From NCBI GenBank assembly GCA_030374805.1, contig JARGSG010000012.1, positions 372,001 through 436,000 of the forward strand: 64,000 nucleotides of DNA, read 5' to 3'. Made by a program: the position numbers and the translations under genes. Below the pieces are notes generated by a model, which had not been told where the DNA came from, made no database searches, and was given only the letters and a program-made list of their open reading frames with translations. Shown here in pieces: positions 10,134 through 21,977 of this stretch (position 1 is the first letter of the stretch; every line of letters starts with the position of its first letter). This DNA is from Gracilaria gracilis. Taxonomy: Eukaryota; Rhodophyta; Florideophyceae; Gracilariales; Gracilariaceae.

Positions 10134-10231
10134 GTGCCATCGTGCGCAATGCATTCAACCTCCCACTGCACAGCAGGTACCATATACTTCATCCGCAAAA
10201 GGGAGCATCAACAGCGAAATGCGTTGCACTA
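10134..10231 (+). repeat. 98-bp dispersed repeat; empty target-site copy for element A
   Basis: This 98-bp sequence recurs split in two on either side of element A (19610-19656 and 42517-42569). Here it is uninterrupted: CAGCAGGTAC is followed directly by CATATACTTCATCCGC. At the filled site, GGTAC precedes the element and ACCATATA follows it. The filled halves total 100 bases, which is 98 plus a 2-base duplication. The repeat starts GTGCC and ends GCACTA and may be a small nonautonomous element or part of a larger repeat. Its own family is not recognised. Confidence 0.8.
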
Positions 10232-10539
10232 TATATCCCCCTTCTGAGGTGCGAACACCACGTCCCGATGACGGTTCCAGCACCGGACAACCCACAAAGC
10301 TGTGCAAGATCACGCAGGAGCGGTACATGCGAGCGATCGCCAAATTATTTGGTTGTGTCCCGGTTTTCCGTGTCCTTCTACGTCCTTCCCAACCTCCTCT
10401 AGAGTCGCAACAACCGTCCCAAGACGTGCTCTTACCTTCTCGACATCGTCGCAAATTTTCTTACAGTACGCCCAGGTTGGGGTCTTTTGCGCTCGAACGA
10501 CGTTCTGAGGATGACGGAAAATCCACGCAGACGTGCGGT

Positions 10540-11760
10540 GTGAGTCCCCCATTGGGTCGTAGAACGACGTCGACGACGGTACCGCATCGTGCGACACGAT
10601 CGCCAAATTCCCAGACACATGGGTGCAAAGTCTCGAACTTCTCCCGAAAACGGGGTCCTAAATCTTCCCAACGTCACTGACGGAGTTTTAGAGCGACACG
10701 CAACATGCGGTACACTTCCAGAGTCCTCACAAGCGACAACGCAGACTTTCCTTACCCCTTGGAGGGCTCCCAAACCGACAACTTCGGGTTTCCGACGAAA
10801 TCCCAGACATGGGCAATGTAACCGCTACTGTAGCATGAACAAAAGCCATCAGAAGATGAGATCTCGCTGCGCGATTAAAGCGTGGAAGGCACCCTTGAAG
10901 GGGAACGATCCCGTTTAGGAAACGGAGCTCTCACCGTGAAGATACGGGCGTCCATTCAATAAACATATAATTAATATGCAAACCCCGAATCTTCGGCGTT
11001 CCCAATCCGTCTTGGACGTGACAAGATCCCGACTGGGAATGAACCAGCCATGCACAGCGCCGGCAAGCCGTGCAACGAAACCCAGTTATGGGGAAGAGAC
11101 AGCGTCACAGACGAAATGACAGTCCGAGAATCGGCAATATATTAAACCGGTAGTCCGTGAAAGTCCACATCCCGAGAACGGTGATCAAACCTGAACCATG
11201 TGTAAACCTTAACAAGGGCCGTCAACAGACATTGTAGAAAGCCAGTGAAAACGGTGATATGCATGCCAGCGTAGCTGAGACCCACAGTGACACCATGAAA
11301 ATGGGTAAACCAACAAATAAAAACCTTCGAAAAAGAAGTGTATCCTCCGGTATCAGACCGTGCCAGAACTCACGAGAATGTCTAGGTAGACGTTCGAGAA
11401 TCCGTGTAAACGGTGAAATGATACGATAAACCGCAATGCGGGCGCAAGCGAGGCTCCCGGGAAATCGGTCAACCACAAATGATCCTCGAACACGAGAGTG
11501 ACGAACCTTAACAAAGGTGATCCAAACCGATAGATACACGTGATGTACACGGAAACAGTACATCCTTCTGTTAGGGAAAAACCGTGATTGCGGTCCACCA
11601 CGGTGGTAGAGAACCAGCAAGCTGGACAAAAAACCTAACAGGGTAAGAACGTCGAGAAACGAATAAAGCGCGATTAGACACAACATAAGTCGGATTCCAC
11701 CGCACAATGCGAGCAACCACGTGACCCCACATGGGTGAGAGCCACTGTAGAGACTCCTTC
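10540..11760. other. dense field of micro-hairpins
   Basis: The stretch contains many short inverted repeats of 4-6 bp with 3-5 base loops. Examples are CCATGAAAATGG (11293), CCGTGTAAACGG (11402), CCGCAATGCGG (11431), CCACCACGGTGG (11595) and CCAGCAAGCTGG (11614). They recur about every 20-50 bases. No domain-bearing reading frame covers the region. It lies on the 3' side of the minus-strand chromovirus fossil and could be that element's untranslated or LTR sequence. Confidence 0.45.
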
Positions 11761-11986
11761 TCTAAAACTTCACATCTGAATACCAATTTCTCTCCATAGA
11801 GTCTTCGAATTCCTCTTCTGAGTCTTCTTTTCTTCTTCAACTCTCCTCTTCTAGAGCGTACCTTCACGAAATATACTTCGGTACTGTACTCCACTGGAGG
11901 TCGTTATGTTTCCTCACACGAGGTCCATTGTCGTTTACACGCCTACGTCGGACACGAGAGAACGTTCCGTCACAGACGGTGGGCGT

Positions 11987-14900
11987 CTACCTTACTAGGG
12001 CGCGGTGTAACTTAGTCGGAACATCCGTGTTAGTGCGGCGGTGATACTGCACGATTTTGGATCGTGGCAGATGCTCAACCGGTTCATCCGTGTCTGCTGA
12101 TGGCGGGTAGCTATACCAGCGTACCTGGTACTGCCTATACTCCTTCGGGTGACAACTGTGTCCCGCAATGTGGTCGACAACGAACTCTTTCGAGTAAACT
12201 TCGCGTTCTTCACGACCTTGAGAAGGGTTGTCCACGCTTCGTAGCGGTACTGTAACAGGGATAACAGCTGCGTTTCTGTGTGCTTCTGACGCCTTTGGCC
12301 GTTCTGTCGTCCTCTGCTGAGTCTTCCTTACCGAATTCCGGGGTTTCTCAAGCAGTTCTTCCGTTGCGACGGGATCGTTAACGTCTCGATTACGAGTAGT
12401 TTCCCGTGTTAACGGTGGTTTCGGATGTGGAGGCGGATTACCTTTCACGACACGTGCCGGTTCACGTGACTCCGGACGACGGTTCGTGGCTACGGCGCTG
12501 CCGGTCGAGAGTGTAGGCCCACTGTGTGGTGCACGGCGTGTGCCACGCGACGTGTGGCGCGCGCGCACTCCTGCACTGGCAGCGTGTATTTTCCCTAAAT
12601 CAGGGCGGTATTCCGTATCTCCAACCGTGCGTGCACTTTCATGACGGTTCAAAACGTCATGAAGAGCGCTTAACGACTTCCCCACGGATGAGTGCGGTGG
12701 TCCTTCCTCCATACTCGTTCCGGGGTGCTCCAACTTCGCTTCTGCGAGCGTCTTCTCTTCCTGATCATCAGGGCTTGCGATACCGGGATCAACCGTGACT
12801 TCTCTACTCCGTGCCTGCGTAGGCGGTGCGCGACGAACGTCAGCGACGGGTTGCGACTTGCGCGCGTCCGGAATACTCCGTGTAGTAGTATCCACCTGTG
12901 CTGTAGCCGTCCTCTTCCGAGAAATCGGGTGATCAGCGTCGAGTTCCGGCGGTGCCCAGGTAACTTCGCGAGCGCGATCGGGTTGTTCCTCCTGTGTCTC
13001 CTCGACGACAGAGGGATGATCATGCGGCGATTCCCCGTGCGGGTGAGCAATTCCAGTATCCTGGACAGTCCAGGAGTCCGTAGATTGCGTGTGTCCCTTG
13101 CTGATAAGGCTGCGATCCGCTGTAGAGCGTTGCGCGCCCTTGGCAATATCAGCACCCTGTAGCGGGTTTGCCTGCCCACTGAGAGTGGTATCCTTAGCAA
13201 TCACGTCCTCGACGGTGTCCTGAGACAATACAGTCTCCAATTCTTCTCTCCGTGAATCACGGGATGTCTGCGACGGTAGCGACACCGGTGATCCCTGTTC
13301 TTCCGCAACAACGCGTGAATTCCCCTCCCCCTCCTGAGGTGGAGCGTTAAGGGGAGCGGTCATCACGTCAGTTGACGGTGTAATAGACGCTGTGAAGCGC
13401 GACTTCACAAGCGGTGTAGAATTCGAAGATTCGGTTCGCGACGATAACATCGGTAACTCCGACAATCCCCTTGATGGGTGAGGAAGTCCCACAGGTGGTG
13501 TGGCTTTTCTAGACTGAAGCGATCGGTTCTCCGACTGTCCAGCATCCTGCTGAGTGTCCAAAACAACTTCCGTATGACGGGTAGGTCCTTGTACAACTCG
13601 ATCTCGAGAAAAACGTTCGTGAGCGCCACCAACGTCCAGTACAACTGTGTCCTTATTCACGCTAATAACGCGGTACGGACCACCAGCGATGGGAGAAAGC
13701 TTGTGTCGCCTCTCCTTTTCTGAGGATTGTAATATTCTTTCCTTACAAAGGCGGTTTGTCCCGGTTCCAGCGGTGGTAGTGGTCTCCGAATACGGGCATC
13801 AAAGTTCCGCAAATAAGCGTGTTGTGCCTTAGCCATTGCCGACCTGGCAACAGGTACCATGTACGAAATCCACTGCTTCCAACGCAGGTAGTGACGAACC
13901 GTTGACGGGAACGTATCCAGCTTTGGCTGAGTTTCAACCGCAACTGGCGGGGGCGTTCGCGACAGCACAAGCTCAAAAGGAGATAAACCAGTACCTCTGT
14001 GAACTTGCGTATTGTACGCATACGTCACGGTATCCCTGTAGAGATCCCAAGTCTTTGGATGTTCCACAGTATAAGCCCGCAATACGGAGAGCAACGTTCG
14101 ATTAAATCGCTCGACTTTCCCATTGCATTGGAGATGATACGTCGTCGTGAAGAGGTTCTTCACGTCGAGTATCCGACAGACGTCCTGGAAGAAACGCGCA
14201 GTAAACTGCGGACCATTATCCGAAAGGAGATTGACCGGGGGCCCGTAGACTAGAACCCAATTCTTAACAAAAGCTTCCGCAACAGTGCGTGATGTAATCT
14301 TCCTCAACGGAATTGTCCGGACCAACTTTGAGAATCTGTCCGTAATGACGAGTAGAAACCGATTATCTCGGGATGTCCGTAAGAACTCACCGAGTATATC
14401 GATGGCAATAAACTCTAGAGGCGCCCGTGCGTGGAACAGAGTCAGCTTCTTCGCATGGCGACGTAGTTTAACTCGTTCACGAGCACAGTGCGTACACGCC
14501 TTGAGGGTGGTATAACAATCCAACTCTAACGCGGGCCAGTAGAAATCCCGATGTAACGTCGTGTACAGTCTTCTAGCACCAGGATGGGAAGCAACCTTAG
14601 AAAAGTGTGATAGATGAAGGACCCTTGACTGCAAGGAGTGAGGAACCACAATCTGTGGGGATGAAGGAACCACTCTAACGAGGTAACCTTGAGTGTTAAC
14701 CCCAAAAAGGATGTTCGCACCGCCACTAATCTGGGCGCGTATCCTCGTGCAAAACGGGTCTCCCTGCTGTTCTCTGATCATCTCCTCAGGAGTGATTGGG
14801 ACAAACGCACCGGGTTCCGGGTCTTCACCGTCTGCGACGAGTAATTCAGCACAGATGTCGCCCGAAATCAGTTCGTAGTCTTCTTCACCCTCCTCAATGA

Positions 14901-15072
14901 GGAAACAGGGGATATCTTCATCATCGTCATCGACGCGTAACGCTTCGCCTTCCGTTCCCAAACGTGAAAGAGCATCCGCTTGCGCGTTGAGACTTCCCTT
15001 CTTATAGGTGACTTCATAACCAAACTCGGCTAGCCGAAGACGCCAGCGCATTAAACATGTGAGATAGCGCAC
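11987..15072 (-). mobile_element. Ty3/gypsy chromovirus fossil, 5'-truncated
   Basis: Reading leftward, the remnant holds the end of an RNase H region (conserved GSLNAQADALSRL), then an integrase with an HHCC zinc finger and a catalytic core (AIDILGEF, LLSDNGPQF), then a Ser/Thr/Pro-rich extension and a C-terminal chromodomain (YQVRWYSYPPS). These parts identify a chromodomain-bearing Ty3/gypsy LTR retrotransposon. Gag, protease and reverse transcriptase are absent from the window next to it, so it is broken: truncated at its 5' side, with the remaining coding part in at least two pieces. A clear LTR pair was not found. The integrase core is well preserved, so the copy is not extremely old. 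Confidence 0.85.
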
Positions 15073-15075
15073 ACA

Positions 15076-17101
15076 AATAAAAGAGTCCTAGAGGTGCGCA
15101 ATCAGTGCGGTGTTCGTAAGCGGGGCGTGTAGTCGCGTGTGTGGTCTTGAAAGGGATGACGCATGGAAACGAACGCCAGCACCGGGCGGTCGTAGGGAGA
15201 GTGAGCAGTTGGGTACGTCAGGCGCGATCGAGATACGCGCGGAGAGTCCGAACGGCTTTTAAACCTGTAGTAGTCTCGTAGCAACTAAGACGCAGTTCTG
15301 ACTCAGCGAAATAGTAGTTCGGGACGGTGGTGCTTACCCTTTCCTAGTTGGGTGTACGAGAGGAGCGGAGGTGCATAAGTAGCACCTCGACGCGGCAACT
15401 CTCCGACTCGGCACCCTGTCCACGTGTCGAAAATATCCCGAGATGGAGGGGAGGGCCATCTATCTACAGCTATAACTACGTGTCATACCTAGCGTACAGT
15501 ACCGCACGGCGTGCCAACTCTACACACGTGGGACACCTCACATACCCGTACGGTTGCCAGCATACCCCCTTCTTACCTGTCTTATCGATCGGATCCACTA
15601 TACTACAGACCCCCCTTCTAGGGTGCGCGATGTCCACGGCGTGCCCAATCCCGTTCGGTTCGCGTGCGATACCCGATGCGAACCTACGCTTCGTCTGCTC
15701 CAACGGATGTCCGTACAGCGATCTTTGAAGCGGAAGACTGCGACTCCGTGCGGTTTGAATTGGCCGAGCGTGCGTGAATGCGCACGAGAGGAGTGCTGAA
15801 ATGTATTTCCGAACGGTCGATGTCGCCTCTGTCTCAGTTGACGCGACCAATGCCATGGCACTCGGCGTGCTGCCGTGCGGTGAGAAGACACATCGGCGCA
15901 CTATGCGCCATCACGAGGACAGCGTGGTAGCGAAAATTCCGGGCGTTACGACGAGAGAGGGAGTTGCCGAGCGGGTGTAACGGGATCCAGAGGTTAGACT
16001 GTCGTCTAAGGTTAGCGTAGCGTAGGATCAGTTAGTTTGAAGTAAATTAAATTCGACTATCGCGAGCATTGGTCGCGTTTCCGCTCATTTACCCAGTGCG
16101 CCGTGCTCCCGTCCGACGATAGCGCTCTTCTTGACGGTTCTGCTCTCTCGCGTGCGACGCTTCGCACCGTACGGCGTATAAGAGATGAAGTCTCCAACCG
16201 GGAGTGAAGCCGCACATCTACCATCAGCAGAGCCGACCGAGACCGAGCGGGAAGGTGCGCAAGTCCTTACCGACCTCACGAGCGAGATCGACGACTACGC
16301 GGCACCACAACCCGAACCGGAACCCATCTCATCCCTTCCGCGGGACGCAAGCATGCTCCATCAACCGAGCGGGAGTCGAAACCCGCCAAACAATCCGAGT
16401 GGTTATCATCCCAGCGGTATTTGCACCTCCGATCACGGCGCGTGGTGTGGGGGCGGTGGCGCTATCCGAATCCACGCATCTCCGTTGGCACCAGCGCGGC
16501 AAGCGCGCTCCCCATCGGTACGGTATGGCGCGCGTGCCGGCACGCTGCGCAGTCTAAAAAATTCGAAATTAATCCCGGTCGGAGTGCATGCGCACCATGC
16601 GCTGTTGAGTAGCCGATTCGGTATACAGTATTGCGCGTAATGGCGTGCGCGTGCAAACCAAAAAATTGTTAAGTATTTGACCGTGCGGGGAGTGCAAAGC
16701 GCCCATTCTCAGCGCCTGAAACAACACCGTTCCGGAGATACGAGCCAAACACTAAATCGGTACGCGGAGAATCTACGCACTGTCAGATGCGTGGGAAATT
16801 CAGCCCAGAGCATCGGTTTATATGTAGCGATTTCCCGTAGAACCTCCCTTCCATTAAGTCACGCGCTCAGAGCATCGGTACCAATTGGAGCTAACCAAGT
16901 GTATAGAGCTTCAGTACCTCCTCCCTTCATTGGTCACCTCCTTTCAAAAGCGTGACGCTCCCAAAGCGCGCCCTTTCCAAACCCAAGACCACGAAGCTCT
17001 CCTCAGTGCACGCGCAAGTGCCGCAGCACGGAGCGCTACCGTCAGTGCAATCTCCAATAGCGCATCACACATACTTCGTTCCAATCCCCAAACGCGTACA
17101 G
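15076..17101. other. repeat-rich, no supported gene
   Basis: Only short frames without domains occur. A phrase CACTATACTACAGACCCCCC at about 15597 recurs at about 42941 next to another retroelement-like region, which suggests a shared retroelement leader sequence. The right third (about 16.7-17.1 kb) is probably the promoter and 5' part of the protease gene that begins at 17102. Confidence 0.45.
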
Positions 17102-19609
17102 ATGATAACTCTTTTACCCGAAGACGATCCCACGGTTGCATATCCTCCTCAGGATGCTCTTGACACGTTTGTGATTGGGTACTTAGACCCGCGCAATGAC
17201 GATTCCGGAGATGAATTAGATCCATTCGGAAACTCCGTAAAGTCGTCACACGATTTCGAAGTACAAAATGATCCCTCTCATCGTAATCTCACTGCTGCAG
17301 AAGTGAGATCTATACGATCGCTCACGAACAGAATACCGGCGTTTTTGAAGGAGGTTACGCAACGAACTCGCATCGTATTCAACAGAGTCAGGCCTCCAGG
17401 CTTCAACATTCTCCGGCGGCTTTGGATACATATGATTCTCATTACTCAAAACGCGAATGACGAGAACGGTGCGATTGAAGTAAGAATTACGGAGTCATGC
17501 AAGCCTGGGACTTGATTCTGTAACGTGTTATTGGGAGCCGGATTATTTTGAGCTGGAGCCTCATTGTGGCGTGGTTTTCATTCCATTTGACACTGGTGTT
17601 CGGCTAAGCCATAATGCCAATTCGTTTACAGCACTAAATGCGTCGCAGCAAGTAGAGGTTCTACAAAGATATGACAAACAGTTTACGAAAAAGTTTTATC
17701 TGAGTCCGAAGAAAGTATCTCAGATTGTGGTGCCTGTTAGCGTCAAGGACATTCACTGGGGTGTTTTGTACGCTGCAGAAACTGGAAGGAGAAGATGGAG
17801 AATGTACTGGGGGGATAGTTTGCTCTGGGATTGTCCTGAAGGTTGCAGATATCTTGTATCGCGTATGATTGATTATGTTCAGAATGAACCAATATCGTGG
17901 ACGTATCCGAAGGAAAACTACATTCTAGATGTATTGGGGTATGTACAACAAAAGGAGTCTTTTAGCTGCGGCCCATACGTCCTCTCTATGATGACGAAAC
18001 TGGCCCGTACTACAGGAGTGGTTCCTGATGAGAGCTTTGTACCTGGACACCCGAAGAATCTTACGGAAACCTTTCGTTGGGCATGTGTGGAAGCCCGTGT
18101 TTCATCTATTATGAATGTGACACATGTGCTTCCCGTTAGTGATGGGAATGCTGTGGACCAGGTGCACATGGGTCGTCGTGAGGCTCGCTACGTGTCACGG
18201 CACAAACAGAGCTCTACGCGTCTTCAGTTAGGAAATGATTCAATTAAGAAGTCCTCAAGGAAGGGGTACCAAAAGAAGGTGAACGCAGGGGAGGTTCTCG
18301 CGACGCAGGATAAAAGAGATGCTCCGGTCACTAAAATAGGGGTCAAGAGCCGAGATACGTCAAAGAGTAACGCACGAGGGAGAGAGAATCATGCTCTGAG
18401 AACTACCAGTCGTGCCGGCACTGTTCGTAGTCGAACCCGTCGACTTTCTAGAACTGATTTGTACAAGAACGCTCGAGGTGACGTGGAGATGAGGGTCAGA
18501 GTCGTCGAGTCGAGCGCAGTACATGTACACAGAGAAAGCTCCCATGAGGAGCGAGAAATGGATAGTGCGGGGAAGGAGAAGTTGGTAGTAGAGCAGAAAA
18601 GGGAGGAAAGTCATGATACGCGCTGTGGTACGACAGATAAGAAGGAAGAATATGAGACCGTACTGGATCTCCCTGGATATGTCTACGGGCTTTGTGCTGA
18701 CGAGGGATATGAATATGGGGTACAGTTTTGTAGGAAGGTAACGCGTTCCAAGGTGTACATGTTGAATATGAGGTTACGATGTTTGAAATACAAGGATAAG
18801 CCTCCTGGTTGTGGATGCCGAGCGGCATTTATGGCAAAGGCCCGTATTGATGGAAAGGGATGGATGGTCTTGAGGTTTAACGTTCATAATCATGAACGTT
18901 TACCGCATGATAGGCGTTCAAATAAGGAGAAACGGAGAAAGGCGGTGAAGGCGGCCATCATGAAGAAGAGCTCGGCCGACAATCGAATCTCTCTCGTAAA
19001 TTACACGCCCCCCGCTGGAAAGAACACGTCGAATCAACACGATTCTGATGAGGACTTCATGGAAGAAGTAGTTCCATTCCGTCTTAAGCCCGTGAAGGAT
19101 TGGTTGCTTGGCAGTAATATTCGTCATATGACGGATGACGAATGCATGCGGACGCAGGAGCACCGGGAGCGTGATGTACAGCCGTCAAACCTCGTAGACA
19201 TAATTCGCATTGACGACGACAAATCGGAAGGAATTGGAGACAGTATCACGGTGAAAGAAGCGGGCTCTACTGGCAGTTCCGTCATCGACGTAACGGAATC
19301 GCACATGTTGAAGACGGTTGCGCTAGTGGAAACGGTAAGATATACGCATATGAAGTGAAGCTCTTTACAAACTATTATTCTAACGACTTTTATGAAGCTC
19401 TCTGTTCCACTTCAGGTGGGTGAGGTACAATCTAAAGCAGATAATCATACGGAATCGGGTACCGAAAACGATGAACATGCGTCGGAAAGTCGGCAATGTA
19501 GCTCTCGTGATGATGACGAGTCCAGTACCTCTCTTGAAGACTCGTTTACGGACGAAGAGTGCGTCAGGCGGGGATTCCTGGCGTACCTGGAACAAATGGA
19601 AGGTGCAGA
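17102..19609 (+). CDS. Ulp1/C48 cysteine protease + FAR1/WRKY-GCM1-like zinc domain (spliced, transposon-type)
   Basis: The gene model has three exons: 17102-17479, 17553-19334 and 19416 to at least 19609. Both introns have GTAAGA donors and keep phase 0. The protease part carries the C48 catalytic set: His in IHWGVL (about 17754), Asp in YWGDSL (about 17813), and Gln/Cys in QQKESFSCGPY (about 17945-17970). In eukaryotes this family removes SUMO. A basic linker follows, then a CLKYKDKPPGCGC...HNH zinc-binding region (about 18680-18930) like FAR1/WRKY-GCM1 domains. This pairing is known from Mutator-like transposons that captured Ulp1. The third exon is acidic and runs into the 98-bp repeat, so the gene is probably cut there. 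No MULE transposase is visible alongside. Confidence 0.55.
17480..17552 (+). other. predicted 73-bp intron of the Ulp1-like gene
   Basis: The donor is GAA|GTAAGA and the acceptor TTTTGAG|C. Splicing joins two open frames in phase 0 and removes the stop at the end of the upstream frame. It also explains why the protease frame has no ATG near its start. Alternative acceptors a few bases away are possible. Confidence 0.5.
19335..19415 (+). other. predicted 81-bp intron of the Ulp1-like gene
   Basis: The donor is ACG|GTAAGA, a TTCTAAC branch-like site lies about 38 bases before the end, and the acceptor is CCACTTCAG. Splicing is phase 0 and leads into an acidic exon starting VGEVQSKADN. All three signals are near consensus. 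Confidence 0.6.
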
Positions 19610-19656
19610 GTGCCATCGTGCGCAATGCGTTCAACCTCCCACTGCACAGCAGGTAC
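19610..19656 (+). repeat. left half of the 98-bp repeat split by element A
   Basis: These 47 bases match 10134-10180 with one substitution and end GGTAC, directly before the terminal repeat of element A. The last two bases (AC) are the left copy of the target-site duplication. Confidence 0.85.
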
Positions 19657-19673
19657 CGTCTGTGTTCTGCAAA
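19657..19673 (+). repeat. left terminal inverted repeat of element A
   Basis: CGTCTGTGTTCTGCAAA. It is identical over 17 bases to the right end of A (reversed) and to the left end of B, and over 16 bases to the visible end of C. Confidence 0.9.
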
Positions 19674-20039
19674 GTGGAATACTGGGTGCTATGTGTGGAA
19701 TAGTTGCTAGTTTTAGGCCTTATCTGGGCGCGCGCGGGGGTGGCAGAGGCTGGCACTCAAAAAATTAACAAATTTTGGAATATTGTATTCCATCTCGCGC
19801 AGTTTAATGCTAGGGTCTCCTAGTATTTCGAGAGGTTCGCTTCGCAACCCACCCCAACTACACTCTTTTCCGCGACCCTCTCCAAATTTTCCATCCGTGC
19901 TAGTTCCAATTTCCATTTCGCCCGAAAATGCGAAACAATTGGCAACCCAGCCACCCTAAAACATCCTCTCATTCCTTCCCATCTCCACCTCCACTCAACA
20001 CCGCCACCCCCTTACCATACTATAGTCAATTTCCGCACC

Positions 20040-21050
20040 TCACGCGTTCGGATCCTGCGTCTCCGTCTCCTCAAACGTCATCTCGTAGAAGTTCCGCGGG
20101 CAGCTCTCCCCATTCTCGTACACCCTCTTCGCCCCAGAACGGCTGCCCATACCACCCATCCTCCGCTCCCTCTGCTCTTCCAGTATGCGCTCCGCCGTCT
20201 GCACCGCGTGCGCCGCGCTACGAAACCCAGTCAACGTCGGAACCCCCAGCCCCGGCCGCACCGCCTCCCCTGCCACCTTCCGTCCCTCCTTGCGTCTCTT
20301 CTTCAAGCGACTACCCACTTCCTTAGTCTTTGGCGTCACCGGCGACCCCTTCTCAACCTTCATTTCCCCCTTGGCACAACTTCCTCCCACTTCCCCCCCT
20401 GTCCTCGTCAGCATCCCCTTCATCTCCACCAACAACAACCGCGCCTTTTCCACCTCTCCAATTTGCATCTCCAGCATCTCCAACCTCCCCTTCAGCATCT
20501 CATTCTCCTCCCTCAGCTCCTCAATCTCCTTCCCCACGCATTCAACCATCCCATCCGCATGATGACCCATCTCCATTCCCAGCACCTTCAAACCATTCCG
20601 CAAATTCGATATAGCCTCCAATGACACCCCATTCTCCTCCTCACTCAACACCACCCCTCCCATCTTCCCCACACTCTCTGCAATACAATCATCCATTCGC
20701 TCCTTCATTACAACTCCCAACAACCTCACCCGCTCTTTCATTTCCGCCGTAAACCGCTCTTCCCCACCCCCCGCTCCATCTCCACCCTCCATGTGCTCCC
20801 CAATCCCTAACTGGCTCAGGTGCACTGCCCCTTTCCTCCCCATCCCATCCTTCTCCCCCTTCTTCTGCACCACCTTCGAACCCCCATCCGCAGCCCCTGC
20901 CTTCCCCACAGCCACAACCTCCTCCTCCCGTGACCCTCCATCCACCCGCGCAATCTCGGCCACTTCCCGATTCGGAGACGGCGTCCCTCCGATCTCCTTC
21001 CCTTCCAGGAACGCAAGAAGCTCCTCGTCCTTCACGTATCCGTTCGACAT
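20040..21050 (-). CDS. coiled-coil protein CC1 (element A), function unknown
   Basis: The product (336 aa) starts MSNGYVKDEELLAFLEGKEI. A Gly/Glu/Lys-rich region follows, then a long helical, heptad-rich segment over about residues 110-215 (HADGMVECVGKEIEELREEN and onward), a basic KKRRKEGRK cluster near 245 that could be a nuclear signal, and a conserved C-terminus with RSAAHAVQTAERILEEQ. The homologue in element B (58234-59292) is similar along its whole length, so the protein is maintained. It is the gene nearest the left end in both copies. A structural or DNA-binding role in transposition is possible but unproven. No known domain was recognised. Confidence 0.7.
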   Translation of the reverse strand: MSNGYVKDEELLAFLEGKEIGGTPSPNREVAEIARVDGGSREEEVVAVGKAGAADGGSKVVQKKGEKDGMGRKGAVHLSQLGIGEHMEGGDGAGGGEERFTAEMKERVRLLGVVMKERMDDCIAESVGKMGGVVLSEEENGVSLEAISNLRNGLKVLGMEMGHHADGMVECVGKEIEELREENEMLKGRLEMLEMQIGEVEKARLLLVEMKGMLTRTGGEVGGSCAKGEMKVEKGSPVTPKTKEVGSRLKKRRKEGRKVAGEAVRPGLGVPTLTGFRSAAHAVQTAERILEEQRERRMGGMGSRSGAKRVYENGESCPRNFYEMTFEETETQDPNA

Positions 21051-21282
21051 CTTAGAAAAGCCAAAACCGTCACTGAAAACAAGAATTCAGTGCGATACGG
21101 TGCAATCGACGCCGTCCTCGTTGTCCGTGCATTGACCCCTGCGCACGGCCTTATCTGCCACCCTGATTTTTCCCTTTCTGTTTCCACCGTTTTCGCGCCA
21201 AAATATCTACTGTACGCCTCGTCAGCAGTCCACTACTTAAGCCCCACCCCGTCTACTCTGACTCTCCCACATCCTCTCCAGT

Positions 21283-21790
21283 TACCTCGTCTCTACCAGC
21301 GACATGTTCTTCTTCCGCCATACCCTCACATGGTTGTGAAAAAAGCAAAACACGTCGCCAGTGGAGACCAAGTGGGTCGGTAGTCCCGATAGTGTGTACA
21401 ATAGCTTGACCCTCCAGGCACCTCGTCTCGACTGGGGACTTGTTGTTTTTTCTGCCACAACCTCACTTCGTTGTGGCAAAAAAAAAAATAATCCCCAGTC
21501 AAGACGAGGTGGGTACTTAGTCGCGATAGTGTGTACAATAGCTTGGCCCTCCAGCCACCTCGTCTCGACTGGGGACTTGTTGTTTTTTCTGCCACAACCT
21601 CACTTCGTTGTGGCAAAAAAAAAAATAATCCCCAGTCAAGACGAGGTGGGTACTTAGTCGCGATAGTGTGTACAATAGCTTGGCCCTCCAGCCACCTCGT
21701 CTCGACTGGGCACTTGCTTTCTTTCTGGCACAACCTCACGTGGTTGTGGCAGAAAATAATACGTCCCCAGTCCAGGCGAATGCTTAACTC
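21283..21790. repeat. tandem array of four long hairpins (element A)
   Basis: Four units at about 137-bp spacing each fold back on themselves. In the best unit (21421-21509) the outer arm CCTCGTCTCGACTGGGGA pairs with a near-perfect partner about 70 bases away, and an inner TGCCACAAC/GTTGTGGCA stem closes the loop. The middle two units are almost identical. The array sits upstream of the CC1 start and beyond the epimerase stop. Element B has a matching array at the same place. It could be a transposase-binding subterminal array, a promoter or insulator, or a small-RNA foldback source. Confidence 0.8.
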
Positions 21791-21977
21791 TAGAGCGTTT
21801 TCTACAGTATTCTCCGAGAACAGAGCCGACCTACTCCTCTGCCATGTTATCTCGTCGCTATTGCTGGATAGTATAACATCGCCAGTCAAGCCAAAGTTAT
21901 AAGCTGTATCAGAAGAGAAATATACATAATGTGCAAACGAGACTTTAGCACTCCTGCTTGTTTAATGGTTTCAGTAC

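Noticed and set aside
10134-10231. Solo LTR
   Set aside because: Only 98 bp, with no TG...CA ends of convincing form and no flanking duplication visible at either copy.
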